Part shown: piece by piece, positions 8,368 through 16,249 of the stretch
Numbering within the stretch: the stretch's first letter is position 1
How the letters are laid out: each line of letters starts with the position of its first letter
From: Flavobacteriaceae bacterium
GTDB lineage: Bacteria; Bacteroidota; Bacteroidia; Flavobacteriales; Flavobacteriaceae
NCBI GenBank assembly: GCA_029934835.1
Contig: JAOZLL010000012.1
Location: forward strand, 1 to 43,638
DNA length: 43,638 nt
Reading direction: 5' to 3'
Program-made: the position numbers and the translations under genes
Notes under the pieces: model-generated
Databases searched by the model: none
Told to the model about the DNA's origin: nothing
Seen by the model: only the letters and a program-made list of their open reading frames with translations

Positions 8368-9891
8368 TTAATCGAAATCTTGATTTACACCAATATTGGC
8401 TTTTTGCACATTTATAACTTCATTTGTGTCTTCATTTACAACAAAAGCCACAATAGATAGGTTGTTATTATCCACAACTTCATCAGGTATAATTTTACTA
8501 AGATTAACTGTGTATATATCACCAGCCTCTGTGTCACTTGATGGTATTATATCTCCAAAATCGTCGGTAAATGATAGCCATAATACATGTTTATGAATAA
8601 AATTGGAAAATGACTCTGTTGGTGTGCTATCAGTATAATACTTATACTGAGCACTTCCTGTATATACAAGATTATCTTCTAGTAGATAGACTACTAGTTT
8701 TAGATTATTAGAGTAAGTAATATCATAGCCTACTTTTACAGATACGTTGACTGAACTACCACTTATATTAGAGTCTATCCCTAATCCTAAACCGACTGGT
8801 ATATCTAAATAGTTTTGCAGTTGATTAAACGTATAATAAATTCCATTTCCTTGAGAACTTTGATTCCATTCATGAATTCTATTAATTCGACCTGCTGGAT
8901 AACCACTTACTCCAAATTCTGATGCTAACGCTGACTCATTTGCATACACCATTGGATCACCATTATGAATTGCCACTGGAACAACATCATCTGATGCTAC
9001 TAATGCATCATCAATTGATTCTGCCATATACCAACACCATCCACACCATGTTCCTGTATAATCTTCTACTAATACCTTTGTAGTATGTGTTGGAGTAGCT
9101 GATACAACAGTTTCAGTATCTCCATCAATTCCATCATAGGTTGCTGTTATATTAAAAGTTCCAACAGTAGTTATTTCATATGTATTACCTGTTATTGTTG
9201 TTCCGTTTACTGAAAATATTGAAACATTAGTCAAATCTCTACCTAAGTTATCAATAGCATTGAAAACAGCTGTCTCTCCGACAAGATAGCCCGCTCTATC
9301 AGTTGAAACATCAAGGCTTGTAAATCCAACAGTAGCTGTTACTGTAATCGTTAGAGAAATAATTGCATTATCACCTATAACAGCATAAACTTCATAATCT
9401 CCAGCTAGTTCAGGATCAAACTCATCATCATCAATCTCAACATCATTTACAAAAAATGTAGATATGCTTGTGTAATCTGTTCCATTGCTCCCTGTTGCTG
9501 TAAATTCAAAAGCCTCCATCTCTATATAAGTTGATGTAGGATTAGCCGTAACAGCTAAGTCAATTGTTGTTGCATTAACCGTAATTGTTGGTGATGTTAA
9601 ATTTCCTTTAACAGCATAAACCTCTGTCGTTCCACTATGTGTAGGTACATGATAATTGTTGTTAATTTCTTGACCATCAACAAAAATATCACATTGAGAA
9701 GTATACGTAATTCCATCGTTACCTCTTACTCTAAAAACGAATGACTCTATTCCTGCTATTTTATTGTCTTCCAAGACAGTTAAAGTAATTGAGCTTAAGC
9801 CGTCTCCACCATCATCATCACCAGTATCTTTTTTACAGGAGTTTACCACCAACAATGGCAACAGAAGTAATAAATAAAATAATTTTTTCAT
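8368..9891 (-). CDS. Omp28-related lipoprotein with three Ig-like repeats and a thioredoxin fold
   Basis: A 507-residue lipoprotein (lipobox VNSC, lipid Cys19, followed by KKDTGDDD, like the acidic surface-export signal of Bacteroidota lipoproteins). Three homologous Ig-like repeats run at about 33-106, 109-187 and 190-265, each with a TVYAV- or TFNIT-like end strand. Then comes VLVEDYTGTWCGWC, a thioredoxin-type active site (Cys283, Cys286), and a C-terminal beta-rich Omp28-type region. The shorter paralogue just upstream shares the active-site block and the C-terminus (DTNEVINV) but has one Ig-like repeat. Probable role: thiol-disulfide exchange at the outer membrane or cell surface. No T9SS C-terminal sorting domain is visible. 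Confidence 0.87.
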   Translation of the reverse strand: MKKLFYLLLLLPLLVVNSCKKDTGDDDGGDGLSSITLTVLEDNKIAGIESFVFRVRGNDGITYTSQCDIFVDGQEINNNYHVPTHSGTTEVYAVKGNLTSPTITVNATTIDLAVTANPTSTYIEMEAFEFTATGSNGTDYTSISTFFVNDVEIDDDEFDPELAGDYEVYAVIGDNAIISLTITVTATVGFTSLDVSTDRAGYLVGETAVFNAIDNLGRDLTNVSIFSVNGTTITGNTYEITTVGTFNITATYDGIDGDTETVVSATPTHTTKVLVEDYTGTWCGWCWYMAESIDDALVASDDVVPVAIHNGDPMVYANESALASEFGVSGYPAGRINRIHEWNQSSQGNGIYYTFNQLQNYLDIPVGLGLGIDSNISGSSVNVSVKVGYDITYSNNLKLVVYLLEDNLVYTGSAQYKYYTDSTPTESFSNFIHKHVLWLSFTDDFGDIIPSSDTEAGDIYTVNLSKIIPDEVVDNNNLSIVAFVVNEDTNEVINVQKANIGVNQDFD

Positions 9892-9954
9892 TTTGTTATA
9901 TATTTAGTATTAATAAATACTAGAATAAAATACTATCCTAGTCTTGGGTTTAAT

Positions 9955-10992
9955 TTATTCGAAATTTTGTACTTCACCAATAGCGGCCTCTCGTACATTA
10001 ATAACTTCATTTGTATCAGCATTCACCACAAATGTTACCAAATGTAAATTAGCTGAATCTTGTATTGAAGTTGGTAAATTTTCATTTAATTGTAATAGAT
10101 AAATAGTGTTCTCTACAGCTTGATCTACTGGAATTGTATTTCCTAAATGATTTGTATAGATTGCTCTTAAAACATCATTATGTTCAAAGTCAACCAATAC
10201 AGCATCTCCACCAAAATAATTAGTGTAGTTTTCTTGATCTTGGATTAAGCCACTTTCTACTAAATAAACGACCAATTTTATAGGCTCCGTAATTGTTTCA
10301 GCAAACTCAACTTGGTTTGATATACTAATTGTATTCCCAACTAAAGTAGATGAAATGGCAACGCCTAGTGGTGCTAATCCCGTAAAATTAACAGCTTCAG
10401 CTATATTATCAGGCTCTGGTGCTGTCCATTTATGAATTCTATTTAATCTTGCATTAGGATAACTCGCTATTCCAAATTCATCATTTACTGTGATTGCTCC
10501 GTCAAATGAATAGCTATCAGAAATATGTATTGCAACTGAAACAACTCTATCTGTTTGTTCTTTTACCTGTTCTATGGCGTAACTTACACGTGGACAATTT
10601 CCACACCAAGTTCCTGTATAGTCTTCAATTAAAACATTTTTTTTATAACCATCTGAACCAAATACACTAATAGGTTCACTTTCAATATTATTATAAAAAG
10701 CTTGAACTGTATATTCTTTAGGATTTATGTCTGTTACAAATACATTACCTTCAATAACAACACCATCTACCTTAAAAAAAGATTCACTCGTAACAACAGT
10801 ACTATTATTTGCTTTTACTTGAAATACAAAACTATCTCCTTTTAAAATAACTTGTGGTTGCCCATCATGTGTTATTTCTATAGCAGTAATCTCCATTATA
10901 TCTTCTGTATTACATGAAAACATGCTTACTATAACTATTCCAGATATTAAAAATTTATAAAACTGTGAGATATTCATTTTTTTGGTATACAA
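9955..10992 (-). CDS. Omp28-related lipoprotein with a thioredoxin fold
   Basis: A 345-residue lipoprotein (lipobox MFSC, lipid Cys27). One Ig-like repeat spans about 33-112, then the block LIEDYTGTWCGNC gives a CxxC active site (Cys130, Cys133), followed by the Omp28-type C-terminal region. Met6 is an alternative start; both lie downstream of the promoter at 11018-11047, whose expected start site is just upstream of Met1. It is the first gene of a three-gene operon and shares a short divergent promoter region with the tlpA-like gene. Likely an outer-membrane-attached oxidoreductase; the direction (oxidase, reductase or isomerase) is unknown. Confidence 0.87.
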   Translation of the reverse strand: MYTKKMNISQFYKFLISGIVIVSMFSCNTEDIMEITAIEITHDGQPQVILKGDSFVFQVKANNSTVVTSESFFKVDGVVIEGNVFVTDINPKEYTVQAFYNNIESEPISVFGSDGYKKNVLIEDYTGTWCGNCPRVSYAIEQVKEQTDRVVSVAIHISDSYSFDGAITVNDEFGIASYPNARLNRIHKWTAPEPDNIAEAVNFTGLAPLGVAISSTLVGNTISISNQVEFAETITEPIKLVVYLVESGLIQDQENYTNYFGGDAVLVDFEHNDVLRAIYTNHLGNTIPVDQAVENTIYLLQLNENLPTSIQDSANLHLVTFVVNADTNEVINVREAAIGEVQNFE

Positions 10993-11017
10993 ATTGATAT
11001 TATACTAAAAAGAACGG

Positions 11018-11047
11018 CAAATATAACATCATTTATTATATTTGCAA
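11018..11047 (-). promoter_or_regulatory. Promoter of the Omp28 operon (TTG-N19-TATATTTG)
   Basis: On the minus strand TTG (11045-11047) is followed after 19 bp by TATATTTG (11018-11025), a full match to the Bacteroidota -33/-7 consensus. The expected start site near 11011 gives a leader of about 18 nt to the gene starting at 10992. Confidence 0.68.
11037..11044 (+). promoter_or_regulatory. Probable -7 element for the tlpA-like operon
   Basis: TATATTTG on the plus strand, a match to TAnnTTTG. With the opposing CAAATATA (11018-11025) it forms a dyad in which the two divergent promoters overlap. No plus-strand -33 TTG is at the expected distance. Predicted leader about 60 nt to the TTG start at 11112. 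Confidence 0.5.
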
Positions 11048-11111
11048 TCAATTCTTAATTTTTAACTAAATTATTTAATAGTATTATATTAATCCCAAAA
11101 TATTTAAAACT

Positions 11112-11591
11112 TTGAAAAAAACAATAGTATTTATTTTAGCTTTTTTTATATCATTCTTATTTTATTCTCAAACAGCATTACCAGATATTCAGTTAAAAAA
11201 TATAGATGGTAAAACTGTTTCTATACTAGAGCTTAGCAAAGATAAAGTAATCGTCTTTGATTTCTGGGCGACTTGGTGTGTTCCTTGTATTAATGAATTA
11301 GATGCCATTTCGGATGAATATGAAGACCTACAAGACGAATTTAACTTTGAACTAATTGCAGTATCAATTGACGATGCACGTACAAAATCACGAGTTAAAC
11401 CCATGATTAACGGAAAAGGTTGGGATTATGAGATTTTATTAGACTCTAATCAAAAATTAAAACGTGCCTTGAATATCTCTTCAGTTCCTTATGTAATTAT
11501 CATGAAAAATGGAAAAGTAGTCTATACACACTCCGGTTATACACCTGGAGCAGAACAAGAACTTTACGAAAAGTTTCAATCATTTCAATAA
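11112..11591 (+). CDS. TlpA-like periplasmic thiol-disulfide oxidoreductase (TTG start)
   Basis: A 159-residue secreted thioredoxin-fold protein. The start codon is TTG; the resulting MKKTIVFILAFF signal peptide is typical and no in-frame ATG lies nearby. Signal peptide about 1-19 (ending FYSQ, no lipobox Cys), so it is likely soluble in the periplasm. Active site FWATWCVPC (Cys56, Cys59) and cis-proline SSVPYV (Pro126) are intact, as in TlpA/ResA reductases. It heads the plus-strand arm of the cassette, 21 bp before the DUF6029 gene. It probably supplies or removes electrons for the outer-membrane thioredoxin-fold partners or their clients; which of these is unknown. Confidence 0.88.
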   Translation: MKKTIVFILAFFISFLFYSQTALPDIQLKNIDGKTVSILELSKDKVIVFDFWATWCVPCINELDAISDEYEDLQDEFNFELIAVSIDDARTKSRVKPMINGKGWDYEILLDSNQKLKRALNISSVPYVIIMKNGKVVYTHSGYTPGAEQELYEKFQSFQ

Positions 11592-11612
11592 CGGTTTTTC
11601 AACTAATTCAAT

Positions 11613-13268
11613 ATGACATTACGTAATTTTCAGCTTATAATCGCTCTACTAGTTACAACTACAATTATTGCGCAGAATAATCAAACTTTCAGCATTGGGA
11701 TTGAATCAAATTCGCAGTATTATATTGATGACGATGTAACTGGTGATTTTACAGAAGACGATAATTTTAGATCTAACAATTACATAAAACTAGATTATGG
11801 AATTAAAGACTTTTCTTTTGGTCTACAATTAGAAGGCTATGCACCACAATCTCTTTTAAACTATTCTCCAAAATATGATTCACCAATTAACATTGGAACT
11901 TATTTTGCCTCGTATTCTCGTGAGAAATGGAGTGTTACGCTGGGTTATTTTTATGAGCAATTTGGTAGTGGTCTCTTGTTGCGCTCATGGGAAGATAGAC
12001 AATTGGGTATTAACAATGCCATTAGAGGTGCAAAACTGACTTTTAGACCCAATGATAAAATCTCCATTACCAGTCTTTATGGTAAACAACGCGTTGGTTT
12101 TGAAGTTTCAAACGGTCAACTCGTAGGACTAGATGGTAATTTTGATCTATCATCAATTCTGTCTCATGATAACACTTCATTGCAACTTGGTCTTAGTTAT
12201 TTAGGACGTTATGAAGATATCTCATCAAGTAACCCAGATTTTGATCCTTTAACTCATGCACTTTCTGGACGTATTCAATTTTCTAAAGGTAATTTTTATG
12301 CAGATGTTGAAAGTGTTTTAAAAAATAAAGATGCCCTTGTTGAAGACGGACTAGTCAATGATGACAAACTATTCTATGGAAATGCGTTCTTACTTAACAT
12401 GGGTTATTCAAAAAAAGGTTTTGGTTTGACTGGTACTTTTCGTCGAATGGAGAATATGAATTTTTATTCGGATAGAGATGCAGCAGGAAACACTTTTAAT
12501 GAACAAATAATTAATTATATCCCAAGCCTAACCAAGCAACACGATTATGGGCTTACTAATATTTATGTCTACCAAGCACAATCAGGGCTAAGTTTTATTA
12601 ATCCATTTTTAAAAGCTGGTGAAATAGGTGGACAAGTTGATCTTTACTATAAATTTAAAAAAGAAAGTCTTCTCGGAGGAAAATATGGCACTAAAATAGC
12701 CTTTAATGTTTCAAGTTGGTACGGACTTGGAGCAGAATTTAACGCTGATTATCAACGTGTGGAAGTAGGAATACTTGATATTGGAGAACGTTATTTTACC
12801 GATCATAATATTGAAATCAGAAAGAAGCTTTCTAAAAAAGTTTCAGGAATATTGATGTACAGTAGTTTGTATTATAACAAAAAATATATTGAAGAAAAAT
12901 CAGGTGATGTACGAGCAAATACATTAGTAGCTGAAACGACATATAAATTTACTTCAAAAAAGTCTATTAGAATTGAAGCACAACATCTTTGGACTAAAGA
13001 TGATAAAAAAAATTGGGTAGCTGGAACTACTGAGTTTAATATCAACAGTCATCTGTCTTTCTTTGCAACTGATATGTATAATTATGGAAATGATGCTATA
13101 GATCACCAAAATCATTATTACAATTTTGGTGGTAGTTATTCTAAAAACAGAAGTCGTTTTGCTTTGAGTTATGGAAGGCAACGTGGTGGATTATTATGTG
13201 TTGGAGGTGTATGCAGAGAAGTACCAGCTGCCACAGGATTCACCTTTAATCTAAGTACTTCTTTTTAA
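11613..13268 (+). CDS. DUF6029 family outer-membrane beta-barrel protein
   Basis: A 551-residue protein with a cleavable signal (about 1-20, ending IIAQ) and a long run of amphipathic beta strands ending in a terminal Phe (NLSTSF), as in outer-membrane barrels. The early blocks FGLQLEGYAP and YFYEQFGSGLLLRSWEDR match my memory of DUF6029 proteins of Bacteroidota. Near the C-terminus is a cysteine pair, CVGGVC (Cys529, Cys534), in what should be a loop between the last strands. The same C-x-G-G-V-C pattern recurs in the next gene. I find no other Cys in the mature chain. It is 21 bp after the tlpA-like gene. Transport or assembly function unknown. Confidence 0.82.
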   Translation: MTLRNFQLIIALLVTTTIIAQNNQTFSIGIESNSQYYIDDDVTGDFTEDDNFRSNNYIKLDYGIKDFSFGLQLEGYAPQSLLNYSPKYDSPINIGTYFASYSREKWSVTLGYFYEQFGSGLLLRSWEDRQLGINNAIRGAKLTFRPNDKISITSLYGKQRVGFEVSNGQLVGLDGNFDLSSILSHDNTSLQLGLSYLGRYEDISSSNPDFDPLTHALSGRIQFSKGNFYADVESVLKNKDALVEDGLVNDDKLFYGNAFLLNMGYSKKGFGLTGTFRRMENMNFYSDRDAAGNTFNEQIINYIPSLTKQHDYGLTNIYVYQAQSGLSFINPFLKAGEIGGQVDLYYKFKKESLLGGKYGTKIAFNVSSWYGLGAEFNADYQRVEVGILDIGERYFTDHNIEIRKKLSKKVSGILMYSSLYYNKKYIEEKSGDVRANTLVAETTYKFTSKKSIRIEAQHLWTKDDKKNWVAGTTEFNINSHLSFFATDMYNYGNDAIDHQNHYYNFGGSYSKNRSRFALSYGRQRGGLLCVGGVCREVPAATGFTFNLSTSF

Positions 13269-13354
13269 AAAAATCTTTAATTTGTAAAATAAATTTAACT
13301 TGCAGCAGTTATTTAACTTTAAATATCCATTATAATTTTAAACTTATCAAAACC

Positions 13355-13873
13355 ATGATCTCAACAAAATTCTTTTTAAAAAAATCAATCTTAGTTCTAC
13401 TTCTTTTTGCTTTCGCATTTACATCTTGTACTAAAGACGACGACGATGATGATACAACTACAGCATTTACCATATTAAAAGCAGATGGTAGTACAATGGC
13501 AAACAACGAAACTTTTACCTATACAACATCTGGAGACACATCAACTTTAAAACTTCGTGTTAAGAATAATTCTACAACTGATGCATTATTGATGAGAATT
13601 AAACTAATAAGCATGACAAATGCTAATGGTAGTTTTATGCAAGTATGTGGTGGCGGTGTCTGTATGACAAACGTTAGTGTTAATGGATTATATCCAAATG
13701 TTCCCATAACAGTTGCTTCTGGACAAACTACTGGAATAAATAACATTAGCTTTCATATTTCTAATATGGGTATTGCCCCAGAAAATACTTATACTTTCCA
13801 ATTTCAAGAACAAGATGCTTCAGGAGCAGTAATAGGAACACCAGTAAAATTTACTTATGTATATAATCCATAG
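13355..13873 (+). CDS. Small lipoprotein with CGGGVC motif
   Basis: A 172-residue lipoprotein (lipobox FTSC, lipid Cys25, then TKDDDDDD, a strong match to the K-(D/E)2 surface-export signal of Bacteroidota). The mature part looks like a single beta-sandwich (about 36-172). Its only other cysteines form CGGGVC (Cys98, Cys103), almost identical to CVGGVC of the preceding barrel protein. It is the third gene of the plus-strand arm and is followed 21 bp later by a strong hairpin terminator. Probably surface-exposed; I infer it is a redox client or a plug or partner of the barrel. No established function known to me. Confidence 0.8.
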   Translation: MISTKFFLKKSILVLLLFAFAFTSCTKDDDDDDTTTAFTILKADGSTMANNETFTYTTSGDTSTLKLRVKNNSTTDALLMRIKLISMTNANGSFMQVCGGGVCMTNVSVNGLYPNVPITVASGQTTGINNISFHISNMGIAPENTYTFQFQEQDASGAVIGTPVKFTYVYNP

Positions 13874-13894
13874 AAATTTCACTATATAATTTAT

Positions 13895-13929
13895 AAAATA
13901 GCTATCATTAAAAAAATGATGGCTATTTT
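13895..13929. terminator. Bidirectional intrinsic terminator
   Basis: AAAATAGC (13895-13902) pairs with GCTATTTT (13922-13929), continued by a T-G pair and ATCAT/ATGAT: a 14-bp stem with a 7-nt A-rich loop, then T-rich. It ends the tlpA/DUF6029/lipoprotein operon. On the other strand the stem begins within the last codons and stop of gldC. Confidence 0.85.
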
Positions 13930-14264
13930 TTTTCAATCAAATCTAATTTTTCAGCAAAATACTCACAAAAATCACGCATAGTAGCGGTCATTTTATCATC
14001 GTTTGTAGCCCGTTGAAAAGTATCAGTCATGGACAATAAGGTTTGGTAAAAGAAATGTTTCATTTCATCAACTGGCATATCTTTGGTCCAAAGATCCATT
14101 TTTAATGTTTCTTTCTTTTTAGAATCCCAAACTGAAATCATAAATGCTTTGGTTTCTTCTGCTGAAATTCCACCATCTTGAGCCGACCATTGTAACATTT
14201 CTGGAATTTTATTCTCATCTAAATGTACTTTAAAAGTAATCTCAGAAGTATGTTTTATTGCCAT
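13923..14264 (-). CDS. gldC: Gliding motility protein GldC
   Basis: A 113-residue cytoplasmic-type protein (no signal peptide) matching GldC: MAIKHTSEITFKVHLDENKIPE at the start and a W-S-A-Q-D-G-G block near 26-32 are characteristic. It is needed for efficient gliding in Flavobacterium; biochemical role unsettled. Its ATG overlaps the gldB stop by one base (TAATG), so translation is probably coupled. The gldB-gldC pair next to nadE is a usual flavobacterial arrangement. The stop codon is inside the arm of the shared terminator. Confidence 0.88.
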   Translation of the reverse strand: MAIKHTSEITFKVHLDENKIPEMLQWSAQDGGISAEETKAFMISVWDSKKKETLKMDLWTKDMPVDEMKHFFYQTLLSMTDTFQRATNDDKMTATMRDFCEYFAEKLDLIEKK

Positions 14265-15229
14265 TATCGTTTGGGTTTATAATTCGATTTTATAAAAATT
14301 TCTTCGGGAGTAGTTCCAATTAATTCGGGCAAAGGTACTACATATTTCTGCATGTAAGCTTTTACAATTTGATAGCCCAACCACTGACCTATTCGTCCTG
14401 GACTTTCGTTATCAGAAACCAAATAGAACTTAGAAAAAGGTGCTGGATCTAAAAAACGAAGTTTCAATTCCTTATCTGTGCTATATAGATATTCTTTTTC
14501 AACAAAAAATTTCCAGATTTCTTCTTCATTTTCTTGTGACCACTTTAATTGTTCTTCTGTATAATTTAAGAGCAATGCTTCTGATACATCTGGTAAAAAT
14601 GCATTCATAGTATAATAGAGCTTTCCTGCTGCTATCATCCTATCAATAAAAACTCTTTGAGGAATCTTAGGTTGTGTTTCTTTTGCGATTGCTTTGGCAA
14701 CTTGAAAAGGTAATTGCTCTTTATCAAAATTACTATTTAAATAATGTGGATAATTTGCATAAAAAAAGTTTGATTTTCCCAAATAAGTATCTAATGAAAT
14801 TAAGAGTAAAGAATCTGCATAAATCATTTGGTTTTCCATATCTAAATTTGAAACCAATGTAATCACTTTTGGCGCCTTAAAAGTAGGATAATGATAGGTT
14901 ACTCGTTTAAAAATATCCGTTAGCTCCATTTCTTCTTGTTGGAAATCCCCAAATACATTTTGAACTTCATGAAAAAGCACTTGTGATAATGAATCGTTTT
15001 TACGCTCAATCCAAATACGATCTGTTTCATTTCCTGGAAACAGATAAGAGTAGTTATTTTTTACCTCACTTAATGTTTTGAATGTAGCCTGATAAAAATC
15101 TTGGTCAAAACGTGCAATATCAATTTTCAAATTAATATGTGAAACATCAATCTTAGTCGTATCATCATCTTTACAAGTAGCTATCAATAACAACAACGAG
15201 AGCATTAAAGGGTATTTTATAATATTCAT
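14264..15229 (-). CDS. gldB: Gliding motility lipoprotein GldB
   Basis: A 321-residue lipoprotein required for gliding in Flavobacterium johnsoniae. I place the start at 15229: this Met is followed by a clean lipoprotein signal (MNIIKYPLMLSLLLLIATC) and the lipid Cys by KDDD. The longer frame, up to 15310, would add 27 poorly hydrophobic residues and run almost to the nadE start. The N-terminal block with FDQDFY and the C-terminal NESPGRIGQWLGYQIV segment fit the GldB family. Coupled to gldC by a TAATG overlap and divergent from nadE. Confidence 0.88.
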   Translation of the reverse strand: MNIIKYPLMLSLLLLIATCKDDDTTKIDVSHINLKIDIARFDQDFYQATFKTLSEVKNNYSYLFPGNETDRIWIERKNDSLSQVLFHEVQNVFGDFQQEEMELTDIFKRVTYHYPTFKAPKVITLVSNLDMENQMIYADSLLLISLDTYLGKSNFFYANYPHYLNSNFDKEQLPFQVAKAIAKETQPKIPQRVFIDRMIAAGKLYYTMNAFLPDVSEALLLNYTEEQLKWSQENEEEIWKFFVEKEYLYSTDKELKLRFLDPAPFSKFYLVSDNESPGRIGQWLGYQIVKAYMQKYVVPLPELIGTTPEEIFIKSNYKPKR

Positions 15230-15258
15230 GTGAAATAGAATCTGTTTAAATAAATCTT

Positions 15259-15266
15259 TACATTTG
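15259..15266 (+). promoter_or_regulatory. Probable -7 element for nadE
   Basis: TACATTTG matches TAnnTTTG 46 bp before the nadE start codon. No TTG at the normal -33 distance. Confidence 0.42.
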
Positions 15267-15312
15267 TAATCTACAAACGACAAAGCAACCAAAATATTTT
15301 TAAACCACAAAA

Positions 15313-16101
15313 ATGAACAACCAAAAAGTAACAGATTATATTGTCAAATGGTTAAAAGATTATGTAACAACCGCTAAAGTAAATGGTTTTATTTTAGGAG
15401 TTTCTGGAGGAATTGATTCTGCAGTAACTGCAAGTCTTTGTGCTAGAACTGGTTTTCCTGTTTTGGTATTAGAATTACCGATATATCAAGGAGAAAAGCA
15501 AGTAAACAGAGCGCAAGAATTTATTCAATATCTTAAAAAAACATATTCTAATGTAAGTTCTCAAAAAGTAGAACTAACTGATGTCTTTGATACTTTTAAA
15601 AAAGTTCTCCCAACGACTGATAATGCTGCAAAAGTAAACTTATCATTGGCCAATACACGTGCCCGACTTCGTATGTCTACGCTTTATCATTTAGCTGGTT
15701 TACACGGATATATCGTTGCAGGAACTGGTAATAAAGTAGAGGATTTTGGCGTAGGATTTTATACCAAATACGGTGATGGTGGTGTTGACATCAGCCCAAT
15801 TGCTGATTTAATGAAATCAGAAGTCTATGAATTGGGCGCTTATCTCAATGTACCAACAAGTATATTAAATGCTGCTCCAACCGATGGATTATTTGGTGAT
15901 AATCGCACCGATGAGGATCAACTTGGTGCCAGCTATGATGAATTAGAATGGGCTATGCAACAAGTAGCGTTAAATAAAAAAAGTACTGATTTTTCAGAAC
16001 GCCAAAAAGAAGTTTTTGAAATCTATAATCGATTACACCGTATCAATCAACATAAAATGATTCCTATTCCTGTTTGTGAAATACCTGAAGAGATAAAATA
16101 G
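15313..16101 (+). CDS. nadE: NAD(+) synthetase, ammonia-dependent type
   Basis: A 262-residue enzyme that amidates nicotinic acid adenine dinucleotide to NAD+ with ATP. The ATP-pyrophosphatase P-loop SGGIDS is at residues 31-36, and the family block GTGNKVEDFGVGFYTKYGDG with the Asp-rich follow-up is present. There is no N-terminal glutaminase domain, so it uses free ammonia. Divergent from gldB; its stop codon is part of the TAGAC-rich repeat that follows. Confidence 0.93.
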   Translation: MNNQKVTDYIVKWLKDYVTTAKVNGFILGVSGGIDSAVTASLCARTGFPVLVLELPIYQGEKQVNRAQEFIQYLKKTYSNVSSQKVELTDVFDTFKKVLPTTDNAAKVNLSLANTRARLRMSTLYHLAGLHGYIVAGTGNKVEDFGVGFYTKYGDGGVDISPIADLMKSEVYELGAYLNVPTSILNAAPTDGLFGDNRTDEDQLGASYDELEWAMQQVALNKKSTDFSERQKEVFEIYNRLHRINQHKMIPIPVCEIPEEIK

Positions 16102-16132
16102 ACGATAGACTAATAGACGTTAGACAGTCTAT
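16099..16132. repeat. TAGAC-type degenerate heptad repeat
   Basis: Four spaced AGAC units with 7-8 bp period (AGACGAT, AGACTAAT, AGACGTT, AGACAGT) begin at the nadE stop codon. The outer part can pair (ATAGACT at 16105-16111 with AGTCTAT at 16126-16132). The 10-mer AGACGTTAGA at 16115 recurs at 24292. The rest of this convergent spacer (to 16249) shows nothing else clear. Confidence 0.5.
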
Positions 16133-16249
16133 GTGTAAATTGATGTTAAATCAGTCTAAGATATTTCGTCTTTCAGCGACTTATTTTTAATGAAGTTAAA
16201 AACCCGAAAATCTAGGTATGATGAATGTAGAAGCTAGTCTGAAGTCTAT

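Noticed and set aside
15230-15310. N-terminal extension of GldB
   Set aside because: It would run almost to the divergent nadE start and precede a complete lipoprotein signal; the internal Met is the better start.
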